From: Eubacterium sp. | GTDB lineage: Bacteria > Bacillota_A > Clostridia > Peptostreptococcales > Anaerovoracaceae | Direction: 5' to 3' | NCBI GenBank assembly: GCA_021769545.1 | Contig: JAETSS010000036.1 | Location: 1 to 9,175, forward strand | Length of the DNA stretch: 9,175 nt | In this document: positions 1 to 6,684 of the stretch, piece by piece | Layout: every line of letters begins with the position of its first letter | Numbering within the stretch: position 1 is the first letter of the stretch | Notes under the pieces: generated by a model | What the model was told of the DNA's origin: nothing | Database searches by the model: none | What the model saw: the letters and a program-made list of their open reading frames with translations, nothing else | Made by a program: the position numbers and the translations under genes

Positions 1-1133
1 GAGCATACCGCTTCTGCGGCTATGCCTTCCCTGCGTCCTACAAAGCCCAGCTTTTCGGTAGTCGTTCCTTTGATATTCACCCTGCTCTTTTCCAGCTTGA
101 GAACATCGGCGATATTGCTTCGCATTTCTTCCACATAAGGGCTTATCTTTGGGACCTGCGCCATTACGGTAACGTCCACATTCCCTATACAATAGAAATT
201 TTCGCAAAGCAGCTCCCTTACCCTTTCCAGAAGCACCATGCTGGATATTCCCTTATACTGTTCATCGGTATCGGGGAAATGCCTGCCTATATCTCCCAGC
301 GCTGCGGCGCCGAGAAGCGCATCCATCAGGGCATGGGTCAGAACGTCCGCATCGGAATGTCCTGCAAGACCCTTCTCGTACGGTATCGTCACTCCGCCTA
401 AAACCAGCTTCCTGCCTTCCTCAAAGGCATGTACATCAAATCCCGTCCCTATTCTGTTTTCCATCGGCAGATCCTCTTTTGTCGTTATCTTTATATTTCC
501 GTAATCGCCTTCCACGATCTCCACAGCATAGCCCGCACGTTCCGCAAGGACCGCGTCGTCGGTACCGTAAAAGCCTTCCTCGTAGGCTTTGTCATACGCC
601 TTCATGATGTACGACCGTTTGAAGCCCTGAGGTGTCTGCACGGCAAAATACATGCTTCGATCCACGCTGCTGCTGCTTTTCCCGGAAAGGGCCCTGAGGC
701 TGTCCTTCATGGGAACACAGGCTGCTGAAGCTCCGCACTCTGCCGACGCCTTTATCACATCCGTTATTACACGCCTGCTTACAAAGGGGCGCGCTCCGTC
801 GTGGATAAGCACATATTCCGTTCGGGGCTGCTTCCTGTCTATTTCCGTCAAAGCGTTGTATACGGAATCCTGACGCTCCGCGCCACCGCATACGACAGCC
901 CTAACCTTGTCTATATGGTTTTCTTCTATCAGCTTACCGCAGTGGTCCACATATTCTCCGCCGGTAACGACGAATATATGATCTATCTCCTCCATGTCGG
1001 AAAACGCTCTCAGTGTTTTCACCAGTATCGGCTCTGCGCCTATCTTGAGGAACTGCTTCGGAACAGGACCGCCTACACGCGTCCCCTTTCCCGCAGCAGC
1101 TATTATCACTGCGATCTCCTTACCGGTGTACAT
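1..1133 (-). CDS. ispDF: Bifunctional IspD/IspF isoprenoid enzyme (C-terminus cut by window edge)
   Basis: This gene encodes two enzymes of the non-mevalonate (MEP) isoprenoid pathway on one cytosolic chain. The IspD part (about residues 1-220) transfers CMP to 2-C-methyl-D-erythritol 4-phosphate. It shows the nucleotide-binding loop [11 protein letters not shown] (residues 12-22) with Arg19, then PKQF with Lys26, the [10 protein letters not shown] motif (Asp112) and NIKITT (Lys215). The IspF part (from about Met224) forms the cyclodiphosphate. It shows GTGFDVHAF (metal ligands Asp233 and His235), [19 protein letters not shown] (His267), [11 protein letters not shown] and the CMP-binding TTTEKLGF near 357-364. 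At the window edge 377 residues are read, ending EGIAAEAVC, so only the last few residues are missing. The ATG at 1133 lies two bases after the yacL stop, with AGAGGA inside the end of yacL as its ribosome binding site, which suggests translational coupling. Elsewhere IspD and IspF are often separate proteins; the fusion is known in several lineages. Confidence 0.95.
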   Translation of the reverse strand, partial: MYTGKEIAVIIAAAGKGTRVGGPVPKQFLKIGAEPILVKTLRAFSDMEEIDHIFVVTGGEYVDHCGKLIEENHIDKVRAVVCGGAERQDSVYNALTEIDRKQPRTEYVLIHDGARPFVSRRVITDVIKASAECGASAACVPMKDSLRALSGKSSSSVDRSMYFAVQTPQGFKRSYIMKAYDKAYEEGFYGTDDAVLAERAGYAVEIVEGDYGNIKITTKEDLPMENRIGTGFDVHAFEEGRKLVLGGVTIPYEKGLAGHSDADVLTHALMDALLGAAALGDIGRHFPDTDEQYKGISSMVLLERVRELLCENFYCIGNVDVTVMAQVPKISPYVEEMRSNIADVLKLEKSRVNIKGTTTEKLGFVGRREGIAAEAVC

Positions 1134-1135
1134 TT

Positions 1136-2254
1136 CTATCCTCTGTGATTCCCGGCAGGTCTGGCGAATATCATCCTGCCCGCCGAAGTCTGGAGCACGC
1201 TGGTAACGATGACCTTTATAGTCTGACCTATGAATCGTTTGCCTTCTTCCACGACTATCATGGTGCCGTCGTCCAGATATGCTACCGCCTGCTTGTTCTC
1301 CTTGCCTTCCTTGACCAGTGACAGGATCATTTCCTCACCCGGCAGGACCACAGGCTTGAGTGTGTTGGCAAGCTCGTTTATATTGAGTACCTCCACACCT
1401 TTTATCCCGGCAACCTTGTTGAGGTTGAAGTCATTGGTAACGACTTTGCCGTTCATTATCTGTGCAAGCTTAAGCAGCTTGACATCTACCTCGGGGATTT
1501 CATCAAGCGCTTTTTCGGCAGCCGGATTGTATATCTCAATGCCGTACTCCGTCTGTATCTTCTTCAATATATCAAGTCCGCGTCTTCCTCTGTTTCTCTT
1601 GAGTGCATCGGATGAATCCGCTATATGACGAAGCTCCACCAATACGAACTCGGGGATCACTATAGGACCCTCGATGAAGCCTGTCTTCATTATATCGGCT
1701 ATCCTGCCATCTATGATAACGCTGGTATCGAATATCTTGGGAGTCGCTTCGCTCTTCACCTTTCCGGATTTTCCACCTGACATGACCTGCTTTCTCTGGG
1801 CTGCGATCATGGTTTTTATATCCTTGCCTTTTCTTGTGGCTATGACGATGCCCAGATATCCCAGTATCGTATATGTAACGATATTCAGGATCACATCCAG
1901 GTACGGCAGCTTGATCCCAACGTATATCTGGCTTATCAAAAATGCTATGATAAGTCCCGCGATCAGTCCGATGGTACCGGCAACGAGATCGTTGACAGAT
2001 ACCTTCTGCAGATCCGATTCTATATTGGTCGCCATCTTACTGCCCTGCTTTTTGAGGGTAGGCGTCAGTCTGAAAAATATCAGGCCGAATACGATCACAA
2101 ATAACGCGGATAAACATAATTCCTGTACACCCGAAAATTCAACGAGCTTTTCATAACCTGCAAAAGCTATAAGAAATCTGGCTAAAACGAATACGCCATA
2201 TCCACATATCGCACCTGCAAGAGTAAATGCGGCTCTTAGCAACTTTTTCAGCAC
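1136..2254 (-). CDS. yacL: YacL-like membrane protein with PIN and TRAM domains
   Basis: The product is a 372-residue membrane-anchored protein with a cytosolic PIN nuclease-like domain and a C-terminal TRAM domain, the architecture of Bacillus YacL. About four hydrophobic helices lie near residues 7-33, 46-63, 91-114 and 120-140. A basic linker leads to the PIN domain (about 173-295), where the acidic metal-site residues are visible: Asp176 (FDTS), Glu207 (LVEL), Asp257 (EVDVKLL) and Asp275 (TNDFN). The TRAM-like beta domain, an RNA-binding fold, spans roughly 303-366. I chose the GTG at 2254 because a perfect AGGAGG sits 7 bases upstream; the longer reading from an ATG at 2305 has no comparable site and adds a non-family-like leader. 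In Bacillus subtilis yacL precedes ispD and ispF, and that order is kept here, although radA and disA are not upstream. The RNA substrate and exact role are not established for this family as far as I know. Confidence 0.93.
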   Translation of the reverse strand: MLKKLLRAAFTLAGAICGYGVFVLARFLIAFAGYEKLVEFSGVQELCLSALFVIVFGLIFFRLTPTLKKQGSKMATNIESDLQKVSVNDLVAGTIGLIAGLIIAFLISQIYVGIKLPYLDVILNIVTYTILGYLGIVIATRKGKDIKTMIAAQRKQVMSGGKSGKVKSEATPKIFDTSVIIDGRIADIMKTGFIEGPIVIPEFVLVELRHIADSSDALKRNRGRRGLDILKKIQTEYGIEIYNPAAEKALDEIPEVDVKLLKLAQIMNGKVVTNDFNLNKVAGIKGVEVLNINELANTLKPVVLPGEEMILSLVKEGKENKQAVAYLDDGTMIVVEEGKRFIGQTIKVIVTSVLQTSAGRMIFARPAGNHRG

Positions 2255-2261
2255 AATAATA

Positions 2262-2267
2262 CCTCCT
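2262..2267 (-). promoter_or_regulatory. Ribosome binding site fixing the yacL GTG start
   Basis: A perfect AGGAGG on the minus strand is followed by seven bases and then GTG at 2254. It lies downstream of the alternative ATG at 2305, so it supports the shorter, GTG-initiated protein beginning [10 protein letters not shown]. Confidence 0.85.
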
Positions 2268-2342
2268 TTCCGCATTTTCAAGTATTTTTCGGAAATTTTT
2301 TGCATTCAAAAAGCATAATTCCCCAATTTATACTTTAAAATG

Positions 2343-2371
2343 ATTATAGCACAATTTCTGTACCTAGCCAA
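2343..2371 (-). promoter_or_regulatory. Sigma-A-type promoter of yacL-ispDF
   Basis: On the minus strand, TTGGCT (2371-2366) is separated by 17 bases from TATAAT (2348-2343), and TGC directly before the -10 makes it an extended -10 (TGCTATAAT). The -35 matches four of six consensus positions and the -10 all six. Transcription would begin near 2336, leaving a leader of about 80 bases before the yacL GTG. No convincing riboswitch fold was seen in that leader. Confidence 0.75.
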
Positions 2372-2387
2372 CAAATTATGGTAGAAT
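2359..2387 (+). promoter_or_regulatory. Candidate promoter of the two-component operon
   Basis: TAGAAT (2382-2387) preceded by TGG forms an extended -10 on the plus strand. The best -35 at a 17-base spacing is TGTACC (2359-2364), which matches only three of six positions, so recognition would depend on the extended -10 or on an activator. Transcription would start near 2394. The element overlaps the divergent yacL promoter over 2359-2371. Confidence 0.45.
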
Positions 2388-2446
2388 CATTACATAAGCT
2401 TCACAAACAAAACACATGAAAATTTTATTCTTTATTATATACAAAA

Positions 2447-2452
2447 AGGAGG
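2447..2452 (+). promoter_or_regulatory. Ribosome binding site fixing the response-regulator start
   Basis: AGGAGG lies eight bases before the ATG at 2461. An in-frame ATG at 2416 has no Shine-Dalgarno sequence and would add 15 residues before the conserved beta-1 strand of the receiver domain, so 2461 is preferred. Confidence 0.85.
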
Positions 2453-2460
2453 ATTTAATT

Positions 2461-3132
2461 ATGGCTAAAATCTTAGTTGCGGACGACGAACAGAAAATAA
2501 GAGAGGTCATCAGGGAATATTCGGAATTCAACGGACATGAGATCACGGAAGCCGCTGACGGCATGACCGCTTTGGGACTCTGCAAGCTCAACGACTACGA
2601 CCTTATCATAATGGATATAATGATGCCGAAGCTGGATGGTTTCACAGCATGCAAGGAGATAAAAAAGATCAAGGACATCCCCATCATAATGCTGTCGGCA
2701 AGAAGCGAAGAATACGACAAGCTCTTCGGCTTCGAACTTGGTATAGATGACTACGTGGTAAAGCCATTCAGCCCCAAGGAACTGATGGCAAGAGTCAACG
2801 CAGTCCTTTCAAGAAACAGCAATACCGAAAAGCCTAGCGAAAAGGTGATGAAATTCGACGGACTCGAGATCAACATCCCTGCAAGGACGGTATATGTGGA
2901 CGATCAGAAGGTAGAGCTGACTCCCAAGGAATACGACCTTCTGTTCTATCTGGTGGAAAACAAGAACATCGCCCTTTCCAGAGACAAGCTGCTTTCCGAC
3001 ATATGGGGCTACGACTTCTTCGGAGATGACAGGACCATAGACACTCACATCAAAAACCTGAGAAACAATCTGGGCAAGTACAGAGATTACATAGTCACAT
3101 TGAGAGGGGTAGGTTATAAATTTGAAGCTTAG
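2461..3132 (+). CDS. OmpR/PhoB-family response regulator
   Basis: This is a 223-residue cytosolic transcription factor, the usual length for the OmpR/PhoB family. The receiver domain (about 1-118) carries the acidic pocket Asp8-Asp9, the phospho-acceptor Asp52 (IIMDIMMPKLDG), the switch residues Ser79 (MLSAR) and Tyr98, and Lys101 (VVKPF). The winged-helix DNA-binding domain (about 128-223) has the family pattern LTPKEYDLLFYLVEN, the recognition-helix region TIDTHIKNLRNNL, and the C-terminal RGVGYKFEA hairpin. Its partner kinase starts inside its last codons, so the two are translated together. The target genes and signal cannot be read from sequence; autoregulation through the intergenic region at 2255-2460 is a reasonable inference for this family but no clear tandem repeat operator was found there. 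Confidence 0.95.
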   Translation: MAKILVADDEQKIREVIREYSEFNGHEITEAADGMTALGLCKLNDYDLIIMDIMMPKLDGFTACKEIKKIKDIPIIMLSARSEEYDKLFGFELGIDDYVVKPFSPKELMARVNAVLSRNSNTEKPSEKVMKFDGLEINIPARTVYVDDQKVELTPKEYDLLFYLVENKNIALSRDKLLSDIWGYDFFGDDRTIDTHIKNLRNNLGKYRDYIVTLRGVGYKFEA

Positions 3133-4591
3133 ACTGGACTACAAAAGCATTAAATTCAAAACGTGGCTCTACTTCATACTGTTCGCCATCTTTCTGATGC
3201 TGATACTATGGTTCTTTCAGGTACTGCTGCTGAACACATTCTACAGCGTCATGAAGGACGAACAGACGCAGCGTGTGGCCAAGACCATAGAGACCGCGTA
3301 CAATACCAAGGATAACGACAGGTTCCTCAAGTCCGTGGAAAACATATCCAACAGCAACGATATGTACATATACATCGTGTCCTACGACGGAAAGACCACG
3401 TATTTTAGGCCTGCAGGAGACAACACCAGCGCACAGTACTATGTGGATCAGATCGACACCATCAACAACGCGATGCTGGAGGAAAAGACCGATTCCACAT
3501 ACAAGCGCATCAAAAGCGCCGATGATTCCAAGGACGTGCTGGCTTACGGAAAGCTGCTGACAGCCGAAAACAGGGAGCCGCTTCTGGTGTATATATTCTC
3601 GCCCCTTTATCCGGTGACGTCCACGATACAGATACTGACCAACCAGCTCATATACGTTACCATACTTTCCCTTATGGTGGCATGTCTCATATCCTTCTAT
3701 CTTTCCATAAGGATCACACGTCCTATACGAAAGATCACGCGATCTGCAGACAGACTGGCGGACGGCGAATACGGCATCGTGTTCAAGGGCGGACACTACA
3801 CGGAGATAAACACCCTGGCCGACACGCTGACGAGAGCCTCTATCGAGCTGGAAAAGTCGGACATGCTCCAGAAAGACCTTATCGCCAACGTTTCCCACGA
3901 CCTGAGGACTCCCCTCACCATGATAAGATCCTATGCGGAAATGATACGCGATCTTTCCGGTGACAATCCGCAGAAGCGCGAGCAGCACCTGCAGGTCATC
4001 ATCGATGAAACGGAAAGGCTCAATATGCTGGTAGGCGACCTGCTGTCGCTGTCCAGGATGCAGTCCGGCAAAATGGTTCTGGAGCCGAGCGATTTCAACA
4101 TCACTCATGCCGTACACAGCATACTGAACACCTATAAGATAATGGAGGAGGAAGAGGGGTACAAATTCAACCTGAACTGTCCATCCAATTACATCGTCAA
4201 CGGCGACGAGGAAAAGATAAAGCAGGTCATCTCCAACCTCTTCACCAACGCGATAAAGTTTTCCGGCGAGGACAAGACCGTCAATATTTCCCTTAAACGC
4301 CGCGGAAAATCCGTATTATGCCGTATCGAGGATCACGGCATAGGCATCGCGCCGGAAGAGCTGGACCACGTATGGGAACGATACTACAGAGCCAGCTCCA
4401 ATATGGTACGTACTTCTGAGGGCTCCGGCCTGGGGCTTTCCATAGTAAAGGAGATCCTGACGCTCCACAAGGCCAACTACGGAGTTGACAGTACGGTAGG
4501 CAAGGGGACCACCTTCTGGTTCGAGCTCAACTGGGTGAAGACGGAAAAGACCAAGGAGCTCCCTGCACATAAATCACAAGAAAAGGAATGA
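3122..4591 (+). CDS. Membrane sensor histidine kinase, partner of the upstream regulator
   Basis: The 489-residue product is a classical transmembrane sensor kinase. Two membrane helices (about 15-38 and 175-195) flank an extracytoplasmic sensing region of roughly 135 residues with no recognisable ligand motif. A HAMP domain (about 196-248) is followed by the HisKA dimerisation domain with the phospho-accepting His259 in NVSHDLRTPL. The ATPase domain (about 360-472) has the N-box around Asn376 (NLFTNAIKFS), the G1 box EDHGIGI (Asp404), the F-box VWERYYR and the G2 box GSGLGLS. A charged 20-residue tail follows. The best start is TTG at 3122, overlapping the regulator stop by 11 bases. No ATG occurs before the first membrane helix, and GAGAGGGG lies a little far upstream, so translation probably depends on coupling to the regulator. 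It most likely autophosphorylates and passes phosphate to Asp52 of that regulator. Confidence 0.93.
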   Translation: MKLRLDYKSIKFKTWLYFILFAIFLMLILWFFQVLLLNTFYSVMKDEQTQRVAKTIETAYNTKDNDRFLKSVENISNSNDMYIYIVSYDGKTTYFRPAGDNTSAQYYVDQIDTINNAMLEEKTDSTYKRIKSADDSKDVLAYGKLLTAENREPLLVYIFSPLYPVTSTIQILTNQLIYVTILSLMVACLISFYLSIRITRPIRKITRSADRLADGEYGIVFKGGHYTEINTLADTLTRASIELEKSDMLQKDLIANVSHDLRTPLTMIRSYAEMIRDLSGDNPQKREQHLQVIIDETERLNMLVGDLLSLSRMQSGKMVLEPSDFNITHAVHSILNTYKIMEEEEGYKFNLNCPSNYIVNGDEEKIKQVISNLFTNAIKFSGEDKTVNISLKRRGKSVLCRIEDHGIGIAPEELDHVWERYYRASSNMVRTSEGSGLGLSIVKEILTLHKANYGVDSTVGKGTTFWFELNWVKTEKTKELPAHKSQEKE

Positions 4592-4600
4592 TACACTGAC

Positions 4601-5410
4601 ATGAACAACAACAAATGCATATTAGACTGCGATTTTCACACACATACGGGATTTTCCGATGACTGCGACGTATCAGTTGAAGACATGCTGCAGGGCGCAG
4701 CATCAGGAGGCATAAAGGTACTGGCTGTGACGGATCATTACGATCCCGGCTATCCCGATCCGGAATTTCCCTTTACCATCGATTTCAAAAAATACCAGCA
4801 GACCATGCTGGCCGCCCGTGAAGAGTATAAGGATAAAATGGATATAAGGATCGGACTTGAAGTCGGCATCATGGAAGGTCAGTTCGAAGCTGCAAACCGC
4901 ATCATCGACGACTTCCCGTACGACGTCATCATAGGCTCCTTCCACTGCCACCGCGGTAACGACCTGTATACATATGATTTTACCGATGTGGACGGTCCGG
5001 CAATGCTGGAGGATTTTTATTCGTACATGTACGACTGTCTGAAAGTCTTCGACAATTACGATATCGTGGGACATTTCAGCATCCTTGACAGGTATATCGG
5101 AAAACTGTACGATTATGCGCCGCTGACCGATATCATCGACGAGATCCTCAGACTCATGGTGCATCGCGGAAAGGGCATAGAGATCAATACGTCCAGCTTC
5201 AAATACGGTACGGGGACATGGCTCCCGCGCGAATCCATCCTCAGAAGGTATCGTGAGCTGGGTGGTGAGATCCTCACCTTCGGATCAGACGCTCACTCAC
5301 CGGAGCATTACCGTTTCCACTTCAACGATGCCGTCAGCTTTGCAAAGGAGCTGGGATTCAAATACTATTCGACCTTCAAACAGAGAAAACCGGAGTTTTT
5401 CCCGCTGTAA
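4601..5410 (+). CDS. hisJ: PHP-family phosphatase, HisJ-type histidinol-phosphatase
   Basis: The 269-residue cytosolic protein belongs to the PHP metal-dependent phosphoesterases and has the length and motif order of HisJ-type histidinol-phosphatases, which remove phosphate from L-histidinol phosphate in histidine synthesis. The metal-binding motifs are visible in order: DFHTHTGFSDD (His13, His15), VTDHYD (Asp45, His46), GLEVGI (Glu87), GSFHCHRG (His115), GHFSILDRY (His158), EINTSS, and GSDAHSPEHY (Asp230, His232). The ATG at 4601 lies nine bases after the kinase stop; AAGGA overlapping that stop is a somewhat distant ribosome binding site, suggesting reinitiation. It ends just before a hairpin. 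No other histidine gene is nearby, so a different phosphate ester as substrate remains possible. The family assignment is firm, the substrate less so. Confidence 0.88.
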   Translation: MNNNKCILDCDFHTHTGFSDDCDVSVEDMLQGAASGGIKVLAVTDHYDPGYPDPEFPFTIDFKKYQQTMLAAREEYKDKMDIRIGLEVGIMEGQFEAANRIIDDFPYDVIIGSFHCHRGNDLYTYDFTDVDGPAMLEDFYSYMYDCLKVFDNYDIVGHFSILDRYIGKLYDYAPLTDIIDEILRLMVHRGKGIEINTSSFKYGTGTWLPRESILRRYRELGGEILTFGSDAHSPEHYRFHFNDAVSFAKELGFKYYSTFKQRKPEFFPL

Positions 5411-5445
5411 AACAACGCGACAAAATAAAACGACAAAAACAAAAC

Positions 5446-5472
5446 ATCCCGCAACGTTATTCGATGCGGGAT
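5446..5472. terminator. Bidirectional intrinsic terminator between convergent operons
   Basis: A perfect eight-base stem, ATCCCGCA (5446-5453) and TGCGGGAT (5465-5472), encloses an 11-base loop. On the plus strand it is followed by ATATTTTG, a moderate T-tract, 35 bases after the phosphatase stop. On the minus strand it is followed by a longer T-rich stretch (TGTTTTGTTTTTG, from 5445 downward), about 80 bases after the aminotransferase stop. It can therefore end both convergent transcripts, better on the minus strand. Confidence 0.8.
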
Positions 5473-5551
5473 ATTTTGAATTAAATTAAATGGGGAGGAA
5501 TTTACATTTATATATAAAATATAAATTCTCTATATGAAAAAGTTGTTTACA
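5473..5551. other. AT-rich gap between convergent genes
   Basis: This stretch is very AT-rich and holds no gene that I can support. It contains an all-AT inverted repeat (ATTTATAT at 5506-5513 with ATATAAAT at 5519-5526) and a purine-rich GGGGAGGA at 5492-5499 that resembles a Shine-Dalgarno sequence but has no start codon at a suitable distance. On the minus strand it forms the 3' untranslated part of the aminotransferase message before the hairpin. Confidence 0.6.
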
Positions 5552-6643
5552 TTATTTTATGCATTCTGCCAGGACCTTGAGGAATTCACAGCAATCGTCA
5601 GGATATATCTCGCCCATGTTGGCTACCTGGAACATGCCCATTTCCTCGTACTTGCCCTTTCCGCTGTAGACGACATAGCCCTTTGCTTCCATATCCTTGA
5701 GGAACGCCTTAAGATCCTTTCCTTCCGGAAGGAATACCGATGTTACCGTATTGGACATCTGGCTTTCATCTTCAAGAAGCAGCTTGAGGCCCATATCCTT
5801 CATACCCTGTCTCAGGATACCTGCGCACTCCTTATATCTTGCGACTCTCGCTTCGATACCGCCGTCTGCCAGTGCATTGTCAAGAGCGGTCTCAAGAGCC
5901 CAGAACAGATTTACGTTAGGTGTATTAGGAGTCTGGTTTTTAGTTTCCGCATATGTATAATGCTTGGCAAGGTTGAGATAAACGTTTCTGCCCATTTCTT
6001 GAGTGAGAGTCTCGAAGGCCTCCTTCTTTCCGCAGATATATGCGGAGCCCGGATATGCTCCAAGGCACTTTCCGCCTACGGAAGTCGCGAATGTGATATT
6101 GAAATCTACGATATCTATGTCTTCACCTGCCGCTGCCGATACGCAGTCAACGAAGTACCATTTATTGTATTTCTTGGCGATCTGACCTACAGCCTTGACA
6201 GGATTTACCATACCTGTAGATGTTTCATGGAATACCATTGCCACTACCTTGATATCAGGATCGGCAGCCATCATTTCTTCAACCTTATCCAGAGAAGGCG
6301 CTTCGCCCCAAGGGAATTCACAGTCAACAAGGGGTATTTCGTATTTATTGATGATCTCCAGCAGTCTTCCTCCGAACTCACCGTTTCTTATAAGCATGAC
6401 CTTTTCGCCCGGATTGAATATTGAGGAAAGTACGGTCTCGTTGGAGGATGTACCTGATCCGGAAACTATTACGGATCTGTAGCTTTCATCCGCCTTAAAC
6501 AGCTTGTTTATCTTAGCTGTAGTTCTGGCAAAAAGCTCTTCAAACTCTGCTCCTCTATGACAGATATCATAGTGTGTCAATGCCTGACGTACGTTTTCCT
6601 TGACCATTATCGGTCCCGGACTGAATAATTTTGGTGCGCTCAT
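5552..6643 (-). CDS. Class V PLP aminotransferase, 2-aminoethylphosphonate/alanine-glyoxylate transaminase-like
   Basis: The 363-residue product is a fold-type I, class V pyridoxal-phosphate aminotransferase of the usual length for the group holding PhnW, serine-glyoxylate and alanine-glyoxylate transaminases. Visible features are the N-terminal KLFSPGPIMV motif, ICHRGAEFEEL (28-38), the cofactor phosphate loop SGSGTSSNE (61-69), FHETSTG (138-144), the aspartate facing the pyridine nitrogen in YFVDCVSA (Asp166), and the Schiff-base Lys192 in SVGGKCLGAYPG. The C-terminal small domain is complete. I chose the ATG at 6643 because AAAGGAAG lies seven bases upstream; an ATG six codons earlier overlaps that site. 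The amino donor and acceptor cannot be fixed: the CHRxxEF pattern and the GGKC/PG lysine context favour the 2-aminoethylphosphonate side of the family, but no phosphonate gene is adjacent. It lies 41 bases downstream of the FGGY kinase and is probably cotranscribed with it. Confidence 0.88.
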   Translation of the reverse strand: MSAPKLFSPGPIMVKENVRQALTHYDICHRGAEFEELFARTTAKINKLFKADESYRSVIVSGSGTSSNETVLSSIFNPGEKVMLIRNGEFGGRLLEIINKYEIPLVDCEFPWGEAPSLDKVEEMMAADPDIKVVAMVFHETSTGMVNPVKAVGQIAKKYNKWYFVDCVSAAAGEDIDIVDFNITFATSVGGKCLGAYPGSAYICGKKEAFETLTQEMGRNVYLNLAKHYTYAETKNQTPNTPNVNLFWALETALDNALADGGIEARVARYKECAGILRQGMKDMGLKLLLEDESQMSNTVTSVFLPEGKDLKAFLKDMEAKGYVVYSGKGKYEEMGMFQVANMGEIYPDDCCEFLKVLAECIK

Positions 6644-6650
6644 TACTACA

Positions 6651-6658
6651 CTTCCTTT
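6651..6658 (-). promoter_or_regulatory. Ribosome binding site fixing the aminotransferase start
   Basis: AAAGGAAG on the minus strand is seven bases before the ATG at 6643. It would fall inside the coding sequence if the in-frame ATG at 6661 were used, so the shorter protein starting MSAPKLF is favoured. Confidence 0.75.
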
Positions 6659-6684
6659 CAAATGACTATATATTTATGTAAATT

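Noticed and set aside
592..891. Minus-strand reading frame of 99 codons within ispDF
   Set aside because: It overlaps the IspD coding sequence in another frame and has no ribosome binding site or recognisable motif.
2255..2342. Possible structured leader or riboswitch before yacL
   Set aside because: The roughly 80-base leader shows only short AT-rich pairings and no recognised riboswitch or T-box motif.
3206..4117. Long minus-strand reading frame (303 codons) opposite the histidine kinase gene
   Set aside because: It is antisense to a gene with complete kinase motifs and has a low-plausibility, His/Val/Gly-rich translation; it is a codon-bias shadow.
5506..5526. All-AT inverted repeat (ATTTATAT / ATATAAAT)
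   Set aside because: A stem made only of A-T pairs is too weak for a terminator and such repeats are expected by chance in AT-rich gaps; the GC-containing hairpin at 5446-5472 is the better candidate.
5534..6424. Long plus-strand reading frame (296 codons) opposite the aminotransferase gene
   Set aside because: It lies antisense to a gene with all class V aminotransferase motifs, its translation shows no family-like motif and an unusual Cys/His/Tyr-rich composition, and no ribosome binding site is close to its ATG (the GGGGAGGA at 5492 is about 35 bases away).
6644..6684. Separate promoter for the aminotransferase gene
   Set aside because: The 41-base gap is AT-rich but holds no -35/-10 pair at proper spacing; readthrough from the kinase gene is simpler.
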